Shown here one piece after another: positions 7,895-16,884 of a DNA stretch of 64,000 nt; within the stretch, counting starts at the first letter, position 1, and each line of letters starts with the position of its first letter. The stretch is taken from NCBI RefSeq assembly GCF_003697165.2, contig NZ_CP033092.2:1054001-1118000 (forward strand), written 5' to 3'. The DNA comes from Escherichia coli DSM 30083 = JCM 1649 = ATCC 11775. GTDB lineage: Bacteria > Pseudomonadota > Gammaproteobacteria > Enterobacterales > Enterobacteriaceae. A program made the position numbers and the translations under genes. Under the pieces are notes generated by a model. The model was given only the letters and a program-made list of their open reading frames with translations. It ran no database searches and had not been told where the DNA came from.

Positions 7895-9099
7895 TAATCC
7901 ACCAATAATTCCAGCGCGCGGTCAACGGCATTCACCAGCGCATCCACATCACTCTTTGTATTATATGGCGCAAATGAGGCGCGCAGTGTGCCGGTTACGC
8001 CTAATTCTGCCAGTAGCGGCTGAGCGCAATGCTGCCCGGCGCGCAGGGCAATACCGTACTCCGCCAGCAGTGTCACCATATCGCTGTGATGAACACCCGC
8101 AAAATCAAAGGCCAGCAGGCTGGAATCCTGGCAGCGGAATGAACGAAAGCCTGGACGTTTCGCCAGCGCTTCTTCTGCAAGCGTTGCTAAGCTACGGCTC
8201 CAGCTTTCGGCCTGGTTGATATCGTAATCTGTCAGCCATTCCAGCGCCGCGCTTAATCCTATGACGCCAGCGACATTTGGCGTTCCTGCTTCCAGTTTCC
8301 ACGGCGCAGATTGAGTCGTGAAGTCGTCAAAACTCACTTCGTGAACCATTTTGCCGCCGCCCAGCCAGGGCGACATCGCTTCCAGCAGTTCTGGTTTGCC
8401 ATACAGCACGCCGATGCCTGTCGGACCATACAGTTTGTGACCTGAAAAAGCATAGAAATCAATATCCAGTTGCTGAACATCCGCGGGGAAATGCACCGCC
8501 CCCTGAGCACCATCAACCATCACCACTATCCCGGCTGAATGAGCAAAAGTAATCGCTCTCGCCAGATCCGGGCAACCGCCAGTGACGTTCGACATCTGGC
8601 CCAACGCCAGAATCCGACTACGGGGAGTAATCAGTTCTGGCAACAAATCGACATCCGGCAGTCGCTGCGCATTAAGCGGCAATTTCACCACTTTGGCCCC
8701 CGTTTGTTGGGCGACCATCAGCCAGGGGACGAGGTTGGCGTGGTGTTCTGCCACACTGACAATAATTTCATCGCCCGGTTGCAGACGCGGACGGGCATAG
8801 CATTGCGCCACCATGTTGATGGATTCAGTGGTGCCGCGCGTCCAGACGATATTTTTGTCATCCGATGCATTCAGTAATTGTGCCACTTTTTCCCGCGCAG
8901 CTTCGTAACGCGCGGTCAGGCGTTGGGCTTCGGCAAACTGGCTGCGATGGACGTTTCCGGCGCTCAGGCTATAAAACTGTCGGGTAGCTTCAACCACGGC
9001 TTCAGGTTTAAGCGCGGTCGCGGCGCTGTCGAGATAGACGCCCGCATCCTGTAGCGCGGGAAACTGGGCGCGAAACTGCGCGGGATTAAAAACGTTCAT
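7894..9099 (-). CDS. csdA: Cysteine desulfurase CsdA
   Basis: A PLP enzyme of the NifS/SufS class (401 residues) that removes sulfur or selenium from cysteine, cysteine sulfinate and selenocysteine. The PLP lysine lies in F-S-G-H-K-L-Y-G (Lys222 by K-12 numbering), and the active-site Cys in R-A-G-Q-H-C-A-Q-P (Cys358). I start at MNVFNPAQF (9099), behind GAGGAGTACC. The upstream in-frame ATG at 9135 lacks a ribosome site and would add 12 unsupported residues. Confidence 0.95.
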   Translation of the reverse strand: MNVFNPAQFRAQFPALQDAGVYLDSAATALKPEAVVEATRQFYSLSAGNVHRSQFAEAQRLTARYEAAREKVAQLLNASDDKNIVWTRGTTESINMVAQCYARPRLQPGDEIIVSVAEHHANLVPWLMVAQQTGAKVVKLPLNAQRLPDVDLLPELITPRSRILALGQMSNVTGGCPDLARAITFAHSAGIVVMVDGAQGAVHFPADVQQLDIDFYAFSGHKLYGPTGIGVLYGKPELLEAMSPWLGGGKMVHEVSFDDFTTQSAPWKLEAGTPNVAGVIGLSAALEWLTDYDINQAESWSRSLATLAEEALAKRPGFRSFRCQDSSLLAFDFAGVHHSDMVTLLAEYGIALRAGQHCAQPLLAELGVTGTLRASFAPYNTKSDVDALVNAVDRALELLVD

Positions 9100-9290
9100 G
9101 GTACTCCTCGGCTTGATGCACCGATCGTGACGCAAAATTCACTTTGATACAAGGAGAGTGCTAACCATCAGAATTATCTGGATATCCTGGCGAAGCCGCG
9201 TCAGTAACATATGCTGAATAGTGTTAGGCGTTAATTTTAGCCTGTTAATCAATACTATTAAGATTTATTAATCGCTTTAAGGAGAAGATG

Positions 9291-9518
9291 ATGAAAAAGA
9301 CTGCCGCAATTATTTCTGCCTGTATGCTGACTTTTGCCCTGAGCGCCTGTTCCGGTTCGAACTATGTGATGCACACCAATGACGGACGTACCATCGTCTC
9401 TGACGGCAAACCACAGACTGATAACGATACCGGTATGATTTCGTATAAAGACGCTAATGGCAACAAACAGCAGATCAACCGTACTGACGTGAAAGAGATG
9501 GTCGAACTGGATCAGTAA
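9291..9518 (+). CDS. ygdI: Small DUF903-family lipoprotein YgdI
   Basis: The 75-residue protein has a signal peptide and lipobox LSAC (Cys20), followed by a short beta-rich DUF903 domain (Y-V-M-H-T-N-D-G-R-T-I-V). Function is unknown; paralogues are common in E. coli envelopes. Two ATGs are adjacent (9288 and 9291). Both are usable with the GGAG site, and I took the second because it gives the standard length. Its 3' end lies 17 nt from the 3' end of the convergent gcvB RNA. Confidence 0.93.
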   Translation: MKKTAAIISACMLTFALSACSGSNYVMHTNDGRTIVSDGKPQTDNDTGMISYKDANGNKQQINRTDVKEMVELDQ

Positions 9519-9534
9519 TTCGCGATCGCAAGGT

Positions 9535-9740
9535 AAAAAAAAGCACCGCAATTAGGCGGTGCTACATTAATCACTATGGACAGACAGGGTAAATGTACAG
9601 GAAGTGAAAAAAGGTAGCTTTGCTACCATGGTCTGAATCGCAGACCAATTGCAAACACAACAACACAACATCACAACCGTAAGCCAAAAGTTCACCAGAA
9701 CACGCATTCCGATAAAACTTTTCGTTCCGGCTCAGGAAGT
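9535..9740 (-). ncRNA. gcvB: GcvB small regulatory RNA
   Basis: The minus strand carries the full 206-nt GcvB RNA. It starts ACTTCCTGAGCC, contains the G/U-rich R1 seed region near 9650-9675 (TTGTGATGTTGTGTTG), and has an internal hairpin GGTAGC-AAA-GCTACC. It ends in a Rho-independent terminator, AGCACCGC/GCGGTGCT plus eight T residues. With Hfq, GcvB represses many mRNAs for amino-acid and peptide uptake. It is transcribed divergently from gcvA, whose product activates it when glycine is plentiful. Confidence 0.95.
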
Positions 9741-9868
9741 GCCGCCACTATAGGTATTTGCTGGTAGAAGCTCAACGGACAATTTATAATGGCTCAGATT
9801 AAAAAAACTAATAGGTTACACAGTGTGATCTAATTGTTAAATTCATTTAACATCAAAGTTTAAAAGCC

Positions 9869-10786
9869 ATGTCTAAACGATTACCACCGCTAAATGCCTT
9901 ACGAGTTTTTGATGCCGCAGCACGCCATTTAAGTTTCACTCGCGCAGCAGAAGAGCTTTTTGTGACCCAGGCCGCAGTAAGTCATCAAATCAAGTCTCTT
10001 GAGGATTTTCTGGGGCTAAAACTGTTCCGCCGCCGTAATCGTTCACTCCTGCTGACCGAGGAAGGGCAAAGCTATTTCCTCGATATCAAAGAGATATTTT
10101 CGCAATTAACCGAAGCGACGCGTAAACTCCAGGCCCGTAGCGCTAAGGGGGCGTTGACGGTCAGTTTACTCCCCAGTTTCGCGATTCATTGGTTGGTTCC
10201 GCGACTTTCCAGCTTTAATTCAGCTTATCCGGGAATTGACGTTCGAATCCAGGCGGTTGATCGTCAGGAAGATAAGCTGGCGGATGATGTTGATGTGGCG
10301 ATATTTTATGGTCGGGGCAACTGGCCGGGGCTACGGGTGGAAAAACTGTACGCCGAATATTTATTGCCGGTGTGCTCGCCGCTACTGCTGACTGGCGAAA
10401 AACCCTTGAAGACCCCGGAAGATCTGGCTAAACATACGTTATTACATGATGCATCACGCCGTGACTGGCAGACATATACCCGACAGTTGGGGTTAAATCA
10501 TATCAACGTTCAGCAAGGGCCAATTTTTAGCCATAGCGCCATGGTGCTGCAAGCGGCTATCCACGGGCAGGGAGTGGCGCTGGCAAATAACGTGATGGCG
10601 CAATCTGAAATCGAGGCCGGACGTCTTGTTTGCCCGTTTAATGATGTTCTGGTCAGTAAAAACGCTTTTTATCTGGTTTGTCATGACAGCCAGGCAGAAC
10701 TGGGTAAAATAGCCGCCTTTCGCCAATGGATCCTGGCGAAAGCCGCTGCTGAACAAGAAAAATTCCGCTTTCGTTATGAACAATAA
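9869..10786 (+). CDS. gcvA: LysR-type glycine cleavage regulator GcvA
   Basis: A 305-residue LysR-family regulator. The N-terminal winged helix-turn-helix covers about residues 6-65 (R-V-F-D-A-A-A-R-H-L-S-F-T-R-A-A-E-E-L and Q-A-A-V-S-H-Q-I), followed by the periplasmic-binding-like effector domain. It activates the gcvTHP operon with glycine, represses it with GcvR, and activates gcvB, which starts 128 bp away on the other strand. The shared interval 9741-9868 should hold both promoters and GcvA sites. Confidence 0.96.
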   Translation: MSKRLPPLNALRVFDAAARHLSFTRAAEELFVTQAAVSHQIKSLEDFLGLKLFRRRNRSLLLTEEGQSYFLDIKEIFSQLTEATRKLQARSAKGALTVSLLPSFAIHWLVPRLSSFNSAYPGIDVRIQAVDRQEDKLADDVDVAIFYGRGNWPGLRVEKLYAEYLLPVCSPLLLTGEKPLKTPEDLAKHTLLHDASRRDWQTYTRQLGLNHINVQQGPIFSHSAMVLQAAIHGQGVALANNVMAQSEIEAGRLVCPFNDVLVSKNAFYLVCHDSQAELGKIAAFRQWILAKAAAEQEKFRFRYEQ

Positions 10787-10804
10787 TTTACGTAGGGTAC
10801 GACC

Positions 10805-11200
10805 ATGACCAGCCGTTTTATGCTGATTTTCGCCGCCATTAGCGGCTTCATTTTTGTAGCTCTGGGCGCTTTTGGCGCGCATGTGTTAAGTAAAACCATG
10901 GGAGCCGTTGAGATGGGCTGGATCCAGACCGGCCTCGAATACCAGGCGTTTCATACGCTGGCGATCTTAGGTCTGGCGGTGGCAATGCAGCGTCGCATCA
11001 GTATCTGGTTTTACTGGAGTAGCGTTTTCCTCGCGTTAGGCACGGTGCTGTTCAGCGGCAGCCTTTATTGCCTGGCGCTGTCCCATCTGCGTTTGTGGGC
11101 ATTTGTCACACCGGTTGGCGGCGTGAGCTTCCTTGCGGGCTGGGCGTTAATGTTAATTGGTGCTATCCGTTTAAAGCGCAAGGGCGTAAGTCATGAATAA
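10805..11200 (+). CDS. ygdD: DUF423 inner-membrane protein YgdD
   Basis: A 131-residue protein with four predicted membrane helices (about residues 5-25, 47-64, 70-90 and 97-121), the DUF423 family. No biochemical role is established. It follows gcvA by 18 nt and overlaps rlmM by 8 nt, so gcvA-ygdD-rlmM look cotranscribed. Confidence 0.93.
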   Translation: MTSRFMLIFAAISGFIFVALGAFGAHVLSKTMGAVEMGWIQTGLEYQAFHTLAILGLAVAMQRRISIWFYWSSVFLALGTVLFSGSLYCLALSHLRLWAFVTPVGGVSFLAGWALMLIGAIRLKRKGVSHE

Positions 11201-12293
11201 GGTTGTATTGCTGTGCCGTCCGGGCTTTGAAAAAGAGTGCGCCGCAGAAATTACCGATAAAGCCGGTCAGCGGGAAATTTTCGGTTTTGCCCGCGTGAAA
11301 GAGAATGCGGGTTATGTCATTTATGAATGTTATCAACCTGATGATGGCGATAAGTTAATCCGTGAGCTGCCGTTCAGTTCATTAATTTTTGCCCGCCAGT
11401 GGTTTGTGGTGGGGGAACTCCTGCAGCATTTGCCGCCAGAAGATCGTATTACCCCCATTGTCGGCATGTTACAGGGTGTAGTAGAGAAGGGCGGTGAACT
11501 GCGTGTTGAAGTTGCCGATACCAACGAAAGCAAAGAGTTGCTGAAATTCTGCCGTAAATTCACCGTGCCGCTACGCGCTGCCTTGCGTGATGCGGGGGTG
11601 CTGGCGAACTATGAAACGCCGAAGCGTCCGGTTGTGCATGTATTCTTTATTGCACCAGGCTGTTGCTATACTGGTTACTCATACAGCAGCAATAATTCGC
11701 CGTTCTATATGGGCATTCCGCGCCTGAAATTTCCGGCAGATGCGCCGAGTCGTTCCACGCTCAAACTGGAAGAGGCATTTCATGTGTTTATTCCCGCGGA
11801 TGAGTGGGATGAACGCCTGGCGAACGGGATGTGGGCGGTGGATTTAGGTGCTTGCCCAGGCGGCTGGACCTACCAACTGGTGAAGCGCAACATGTGGGTT
11901 TATTCCGTCGACAACGGCCCGATGGCGCAAAGTCTGATGGATACCGGGCAGGTGACGTGGCTGCGGGAAGACGGTTTCAAATTCCGTCCGACATGCAGCA
12001 ATATCTCCTGGATGGTATGCGATATGGTTGAAAAACCGGCGAAAGTTGCGGCATTAATGGCGCAGTGGCTGGTTAATGGCTGGTGCCGTGAAACTATCTT
12101 CAATCTCAAACTGCCGATGAAAAAACGCTACGAAGAAGTGTCACACAATCTGGCGTATATTCAGGCACAGCTTGATGAACATGGCATAAATGCTCAGATT
12201 CAGGCGCGGCAGTTGTATCACGATCGCGAAGAAGTGACGGTGCACGTCCGCCGTATCTGGGCTGCGGTGGGTGGTCGTCGCGACGAGCGATAA
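11193..12293 (+). CDS. rlmM: 23S rRNA 2'-O-ribose C2498 methyltransferase
   Basis: RlmM (YgdE, 366 residues) methylates the 2'-OH of C2498 in 23S rRNA before ribosome assembly, using SAM. The N-terminal part contains a THUMP-like RNA-binding region. The Rossmann-fold methyltransferase domain has the SAM motif D-L-G-A-C-P-G-G-W-T near residue 217. A K-D-K-E-type catalytic set is expected from the family; the visible conserved C-terminal piece is F-N-L-K-L-P-M-K-K-R. The ATG overlaps the end of ygdD. Confidence 0.95.
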   Translation: MNKVVLLCRPGFEKECAAEITDKAGQREIFGFARVKENAGYVIYECYQPDDGDKLIRELPFSSLIFARQWFVVGELLQHLPPEDRITPIVGMLQGVVEKGGELRVEVADTNESKELLKFCRKFTVPLRAALRDAGVLANYETPKRPVVHVFFIAPGCCYTGYSYSSNNSPFYMGIPRLKFPADAPSRSTLKLEEAFHVFIPADEWDERLANGMWAVDLGACPGGWTYQLVKRNMWVYSVDNGPMAQSLMDTGQVTWLREDGFKFRPTCSNISWMVCDMVEKPAKVAALMAQWLVNGWCRETIFNLKLPMKKRYEEVSHNLAYIQAQLDEHGINAQIQARQLYHDREEVTVHVRRIWAAVGGRRDER

Positions 12294-12299
12294 CAGGTA

Positions 12300-12323
12300 A
12301 GGCCGGGGCGTCGTCTCCGGCCT
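12300..12323. terminator. Possible bidirectional terminator between rlmM and fucR
   Basis: AGGCCGG (12300-12306) pairs with CCGGCCT (12317-12323) in the 43-bp gap between convergent rlmM and fucR. The following bases (GCTACCCTTTCC) are only weakly T-rich, so termination is uncertain. Confidence 0.45.
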
Positions 12324-12336
12324 GCTACCCTTTCCG

Positions 12337-13068
12337 TCAGGCTGTTACCAAAGAAGTTGTAACCTGGCGCTCATCAGAAATAATGTGCGTTACCTCATCC
12401 AGATGCCCGATGCGGGCTTCCCCTGAACGATTAAATTTACTTTTATCAATCAATAACAACGATTGCGCGGCACGTTTTAATAACATTGATTTGTAATCAG
12501 CGTTGATGGCATTGGAGTCCCACAGTGCGCCGCTGCTATCGATCCCTTCACAAGAAAAAATAAACAGATCGATTTCCAGCGATTTAAGTTGGGAAATCAG
12601 CGAGGGATTGACGTAACAGCCATATTTGCGCTCAAGTGTGCCGCCGGAACTGATCAGTTTAATGCGTTCGCGTTTACCGAGTTCATGGCAAATCGGATGG
12701 CTATTGGTGAAGACCTGGATGTTGATGTCAGGCAACTGGCGTGCCAGATACCAGCAGGTTGAACTGGCGTCTAAGGCTATCACCATCCCTTCTTCAATCC
12801 ACGCGAGCGCCTCGCGCGCGATATCTGCTTTATGCGCATAATGGCTTTTCAGCCGGATGTGAAAGGGATCGCCACTGTCTTGATTTTGACGGTGGATATA
12901 TTTAGCGCGCCCATGATTGCGCAGAATTTTACCCTGCGTCTGTAATTCATTGAGATCGCGACGAATGGTTTCTTTACTGACCTTTAGCTGTTCAGAGAGA
13001 GCTTCCGTGGTCAGGCTGGTATGGTTCAGCAGCAGGTCGACTATCGCTTGCTGGCGTGCCGCTTTCAT
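12337..13068 (-). CDS. fucR: DeoR-family activator of the fucose regulon
   Basis: FucR (243 residues) activates the fuc operons with L-fuculose-1-phosphate as inducer. The N-terminal helix-turn-helix is seen in residues 18-45 (L-T-T-E-A-L-S-E-Q-L-K-V-S-K-E-T-I-R-R-D-L). The C-terminal DeoR sugar-phosphate sensor domain contains A-L-D-A-S-S-T and I-D-S-S-G-A. I start at MKAARQQA (13068), the K-12 start; an ATG three codons upstream exists. It is the last gene of the fucPIKUR unit. Confidence 0.95.
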   Translation of the reverse strand: MKAARQQAIVDLLLNHTSLTTEALSEQLKVSKETIRRDLNELQTQGKILRNHGRAKYIHRQNQDSGDPFHIRLKSHYAHKADIAREALAWIEEGMVIALDASSTCWYLARQLPDINIQVFTNSHPICHELGKRERIKLISSGGTLERKYGCYVNPSLISQLKSLEIDLFIFSCEGIDSSGALWDSNAINADYKSMLLKRAAQSLLLIDKSKFNRSGEARIGHLDEVTHIISDERQVTTSLVTA

Positions 13069-13093
13069 ATTTTTCACCCCATCATTCGATAAC

Positions 13094-13112
13094 CGCCCGC
13101 GTCATGCGGGCG
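13094..13112. repeat. Hairpin between fucU and fucR
   Basis: CGCCCGC (13094-13100) and GCGGGCG (13106-13112) form a perfect 7-bp G+C stem with a 5-nt loop. No U-run follows on the minus strand, so it is more likely a processing or stability element that sets fucR level relative to fucU than a terminator. Confidence 0.6.
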
Positions 13113-13125
13113 TACCGGTATGAGA

Positions 13126-13548
13126 TTACGGTGTTACCCCTTTTTTTAAAAGAATATTCCCGTACTTCGCTCGTTCGCCTGTGATAACGATCGCAAAGGC
13201 TTTTTGCGCCCGTTCATAAAACGCAAAACGATTGATGCGGATGATGTCAGGACAGGGGGCTTGTAGTGAAAGCGCATTACGATAACGTCGTTCTACTTCA
13301 GGATCGAGAGTGTCACCTTCTACCGCCGCCATCATCACCAGCGGTGGTGCATAACTGTCCAGCTCAAATAACGGGATAATCGCCTGGAGCAAGTCGCTCA
13401 CCAACAGGCCATCAGCGCGGATCACCTGCGGTCCCATCGAATGGGCGGGAAAGTGAGCATCGGAAAAAATAATTTCATCTCCATGCCCCATCTCTGCCAG
13501 CACTTTCAATAGTTCGGGAGAAATTAACGGCGAAATTGTTTTCAGCAT
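13126..13548 (-). CDS. fucU: L-fucose mutarotase
   Basis: FucU (140 residues) interconverts alpha- and beta-L-fucopyranose so that FucI receives its preferred anomer. The RbsD/FucU family features are visible: M-G-H-G-D-E-I near residues 20-26, with His22 expected to be catalytic, and A-H-F-P-A near 31-36. It lies one base beyond the fucK stop, within the fucPIKUR operon. Confidence 0.96.
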
Positions 13549-13549
13549 T

Positions 13550-14968
13550 TCACACCTCCTCTATAAATTCAGGTTCAGTTTGCGGGTAGAAATAACGGTA
13601 CTGATAATGAATCTGTGCACGGGCTTCTTCCGGGCTGTTAAATTCCCCTACGCCATACCAACCAAACAGCGCAGCTCCTGCGACGGTCGTTTCGGCATCG
13701 TCGAGAACTTTTACCGGAATATCAAGCATATTGGCTTTAATCTGATTCCACAATGTGTTGCGACTTCCTCCGCCGACTAACAATAATTCAGAGGCTTTAA
13801 AGTGCCCGATTTTTTCCAGCATCTGTAGATTGCGCTGTAATTGCGTGGTTAACCCTTCCAGCGCCGCGCGATAGAAATGCCCCCGCGTGGTATTAAGCGT
13901 TACGCCTTGCCAGCCAGCGTTCTGGCACGACAATAAATCACACTGCATTTTCACTCCATCTGCGCCAGGCGCGATCAGGCGAGCTTCTTCAATCAATATT
14001 TGCCAGGGAGTTTCAGCCGTCCAGAACAGTTTTCTCACCCATTCCAGCACGCCGGATGCCAGCCATTGCATACCTGGGTTATACAACCCTGCCTGGCTAT
14101 CCAGTTCGCAGGTAGAACCGGCGTACTGACTTAACAGCGAAGTATCAACCTGGGCGCTGCGGACCATTAAAATTTCCCATGTACCGGAAGAGAGCACGGG
14201 TTCATTTTGTTCGGCACCAGCGCCAAAAAGGGCGAACTGGGTATCGTGACCTGCGGAAATCACCGGTATGCCAACGGGTAAGCCGAGCATTGCTGCGGCG
14301 CTGTTCTGTAGCGTACCAATCTGTTCACCCGCTTCCACCAGACGAGGGAAGAGTCGGCGTGGAATACCGGTGGCTTGTAAAATTTGCGGACTGAAATCGC
14401 GTTGCTGGATATCCAGCATCTGGCTGGTTCCGGCCATCGTAATATCAGTAGTGAATTCGCCGGTTAAACGGTGGTTAATCAGCGACGAAATAAAGAGCCA
14501 GGCGTGCGCGCGTTCCAGCAGTTGTGGATGATTTTCTTTCAACCACACCAACTTATATAACGTATTGAAACTAAAGGCTCCGACTCCAGAAATAGCCTGC
14601 AACTGCTGTGCGGAGATCAACCGTTCAATATGGTCCATTACCGCGGCTGTTCGCGGACATTTCCAGCTAATGATCGGATAGAGCAGATTGCCTTGCTTAT
14701 CTACCAGAGCGCCATCCACACCAAAGGTGGTGACGGCGATACCGCGGATGTGGCAATCAGTCAGTTCACTATTGATTTGCCGACAGCAATCAGCAAAGCG
14801 TTGCAAAATGGCGTCTAAAGACCACTGGTGCCAGGTGTTGTTTTCCATCGCGATATCGCTGGCATTAGGCGTTGAGGCGCGGGCAACAATTTTTCCCTGC
14901 CGATTAACCGCGATGGCCCTGACATTGGTCGCGCCACAGTCGAGTACCAGGATAACTTCTTGTTTCAT
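13550..14968 (-). CDS. fucK: L-fuculokinase
   Basis: FucK (472 residues) phosphorylates L-fuculose to L-fuculose-1-phosphate with ATP. It belongs to the FGGY kinase family: D-C-G-A-T-N-V-R near the N-terminus for phosphate binding, G-V-D-G-A with the candidate catalytic Asp, and the C-terminal nucleotide-site motif [11 protein letters not shown] start at MKQEVIL (14968) because AGGAGCG sits six bases upstream; an in-frame ATG ten codons earlier (14998) has no such site. Confidence 0.95.
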
Positions 14969-14984
14969 AATCGCTCCTGCAATA

Positions 14985-15055
14985 TAGCCGGATAACATTG
15001 CTTATCCGGCTAACCACTCTTGCTTGTTCAGGCCCGGTAGCCGGAGCGACCGGGC
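14985..15055. repeat. Two consecutive hairpins in the fucI-fucK gap
   Basis: A perfect 11-bp stem (TAGCCGGATAA at 14985-14995 with TTATCCGGCTA at 15002-15012) is followed by a 7-bp stem (GCCCGGT at 15032-15038 with ACCGGGC at 15049-15055). Both contain REP-like CCGG cores and together occupy most of the 108-nt gap. They probably stabilise the upstream fucI mRNA relative to fucK. Confidence 0.75.
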
Positions 15056-15076
15056 ATCACATCAGGGAGTAATGTA

Positions 15077-16852
15077 TTAACGCTTGTACAACGGGCCGTA
15101 GTTCTGGCAAGCGCGGTAATCCTGGCCTTCAATATCCATGCCGTGCGCGGCCCAGGCAGAAGGACGATACACTTTGGTCTCTTCAACGTTGTGCATACAT
15201 ACCGGGATACGCAGCATGGAGGCAAGAGTGATAAAGTCTGCGCCAACGTGGCCGATGGTCAGAACCCCGTGGTTAGCGCCCCAGTTCGCCATTACCGAGT
15301 ACACATCCGTAAACGGCCCTTTACCGGTGAGGCGCGGTGCAAACCAGGTGGTTGGCCAGGTTGAGTTGGTGCGTTTGTTGAGGATGTCATGCACATCCTT
15401 CGGCAATTCCACGCTCCAGCCTTCCGCGATTTGCAGTACCGGTCCCAGGCCTTTGATGATGTTGACACGAGTCATGGTGAACGGGACGCCGCCTTCGGTA
15501 AGAAAGCGGGAAGAGTAACCGCCGCCACGGAAGTATTCGTGGATCGCCGGGCACCATTCGGTAGCGGCGAGGCAAGCGTCAGCCTCTTGCTGAGAGATTT
15601 CCCAGTGCGGCTTCATCGTCGGTTTACCTTCGCTGTCGCGTTGTTTACAGGAACCGTCCAGCGCAGCAGAACCGGAGTTGATCAAATGGATGATGCCGTG
15701 TTCTGCCAGCCCGTCCAGTTTATGCCCCGTTACACGCTCAATTGCTTCTGGTGACCAGTAGGTACGGACATCGGCAAATACCTGAGCGGTGCCGGTGAGC
15801 TGGTGGCCCATTAACATTGCCACGCCGTTAAGACTGTCGTTTTCGGTCGCCACGACAAACGGTTTGCGCACGCCATTCCAGTCAAATGAACTGTTGAGGA
15901 TCGCTTCAGCGGTATCGCCATTGGGATATTGATCGGTCCAGTGACGTTGCCCCTGGAAGCCTGCAGCGATGGCGTTGTAGCCAAGTGATTCTTCCACGCG
16001 ACCAATATCGGCCAGTTTGCTGTTGCCTTGCATCATGTCGCGGATACACATCGCCATCAGTAAACTTTCGCGCAGAACTGCGCGGCTTTGCTCGGCATTG
16101 CGTTGATACTGTTTGTTATTTTCATCTTCGCCATAGCGGAAGTTTTTATCAGCCCAGGCCAGCGCCATTTCCAGTTCGGCTTCGTCGTAAATCTTCTGAT
16201 CGATACGGCGACGCAGTTCGGTCATATCCACCGCCTGGACTTTCATTCCCAGCCAGGATTCAAAGAAGTTATGATCAACGATGGAACCGGCGATACCCAT
16301 CGAAACGCCGCCCAGCGACAGATAGCTTTTACCTTTCATGCTGGCGACTGCTAAACCGGCGCGGGCAAAGCGCAGCAGTTTTTCTTCAACATCGGCAGGA
16401 ATCGATGTGTCATCGGCATCCTGAACGTCATGACCGTAAATGGAGAATGCCGGGATGCCTTTCTGGCTGTGAGCTGCCAGAGCCGCTGCCAGGTAAACAG
16501 CGCCGGGACGTTCAGTGCCGTTAAAGCCCCAAATGGCTTTCGGGCGGGTTGGATCCATGTCGATGGTTTCACTGCCATAGCACCAGCAAGGGGTTACCGT
16601 AATGGTGAGGCCTACATTCTGACTGCTGAATTTTTCTTCGCAAGCAGCGGCTTCAGCCATACCCGCGATACAGGTATCGGAAATGACACACTCGACGGCA
16701 GCTCCGCAGGCATGGCGCAGTTTCTCGGTCAGCAGTGCAGCCGTGGCTTTCGCCATATTCATTGTTTGTTCTTCAAGCGACTCACGAACACCCATGCGAC
16801 GACCGTCAATAACCGGGCGGATACCAATTTTCGGTAAGCTGATTTTTTTCAT
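15077..16852 (-). CDS. fucI: L-fucose isomerase
   Basis: FucI (591 residues) converts L-fucose, and D-arabinose, to the ketose in the cytoplasm; it is a Mn2+-dependent hexamer. Conserved metal-site segments are visible: V-A-T-E-N-D-S-L-N-G around Glu337, the following Asp361 region, and the C-terminal histidine block ending in H-N-V-E-E-T-K-V-Y. The residue numbers are the published K-12 ones; length is identical. It is the second gene after fucP in the inducible operon. Confidence 0.97.
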   Translation of the reverse strand: MKKISLPKIGIRPVIDGRRMGVRESLEEQTMNMAKATAALLTEKLRHACGAAVECVISDTCIAGMAEAAACEEKFSSQNVGLTITVTPCWCYGSETIDMDPTRPKAIWGFNGTERPGAVYLAAALAAHSQKGIPAFSIYGHDVQDADDTSIPADVEEKLLRFARAGLAVASMKGKSYLSLGGVSMGIAGSIVDHNFFESWLGMKVQAVDMTELRRRIDQKIYDEAELEMALAWADKNFRYGEDENNKQYQRNAEQSRAVLRESLLMAMCIRDMMQGNSKLADIGRVEESLGYNAIAAGFQGQRHWTDQYPNGDTAEAILNSSFDWNGVRKPFVVATENDSLNGVAMLMGHQLTGTAQVFADVRTYWSPEAIERVTGHKLDGLAEHGIIHLINSGSAALDGSCKQRDSEGKPTMKPHWEISQQEADACLAATEWCPAIHEYFRGGGYSSRFLTEGGVPFTMTRVNIIKGLGPVLQIAEGWSVELPKDVHDILNKRTNSTWPTTWFAPRLTGKGPFTDVYSVMANWGANHGVLTIGHVGADFITLASMLRIPVCMHNVEETKVYRPSAWAAHGMDIEGQDYRACQNYGPLYKR

Positions 16853-16884
16853 TACTGATTCCTCACTTTATTCGGAAAATATGT

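Noticed and set aside
9535..9565. Hairpin as a terminator for ygdI
   Set aside because: The T-run follows the stem only on the minus strand, where it is the 3' end of GcvB. Downstream of the stem on the plus strand the sequence is not T-rich, so it serves ygdI poorly at best.
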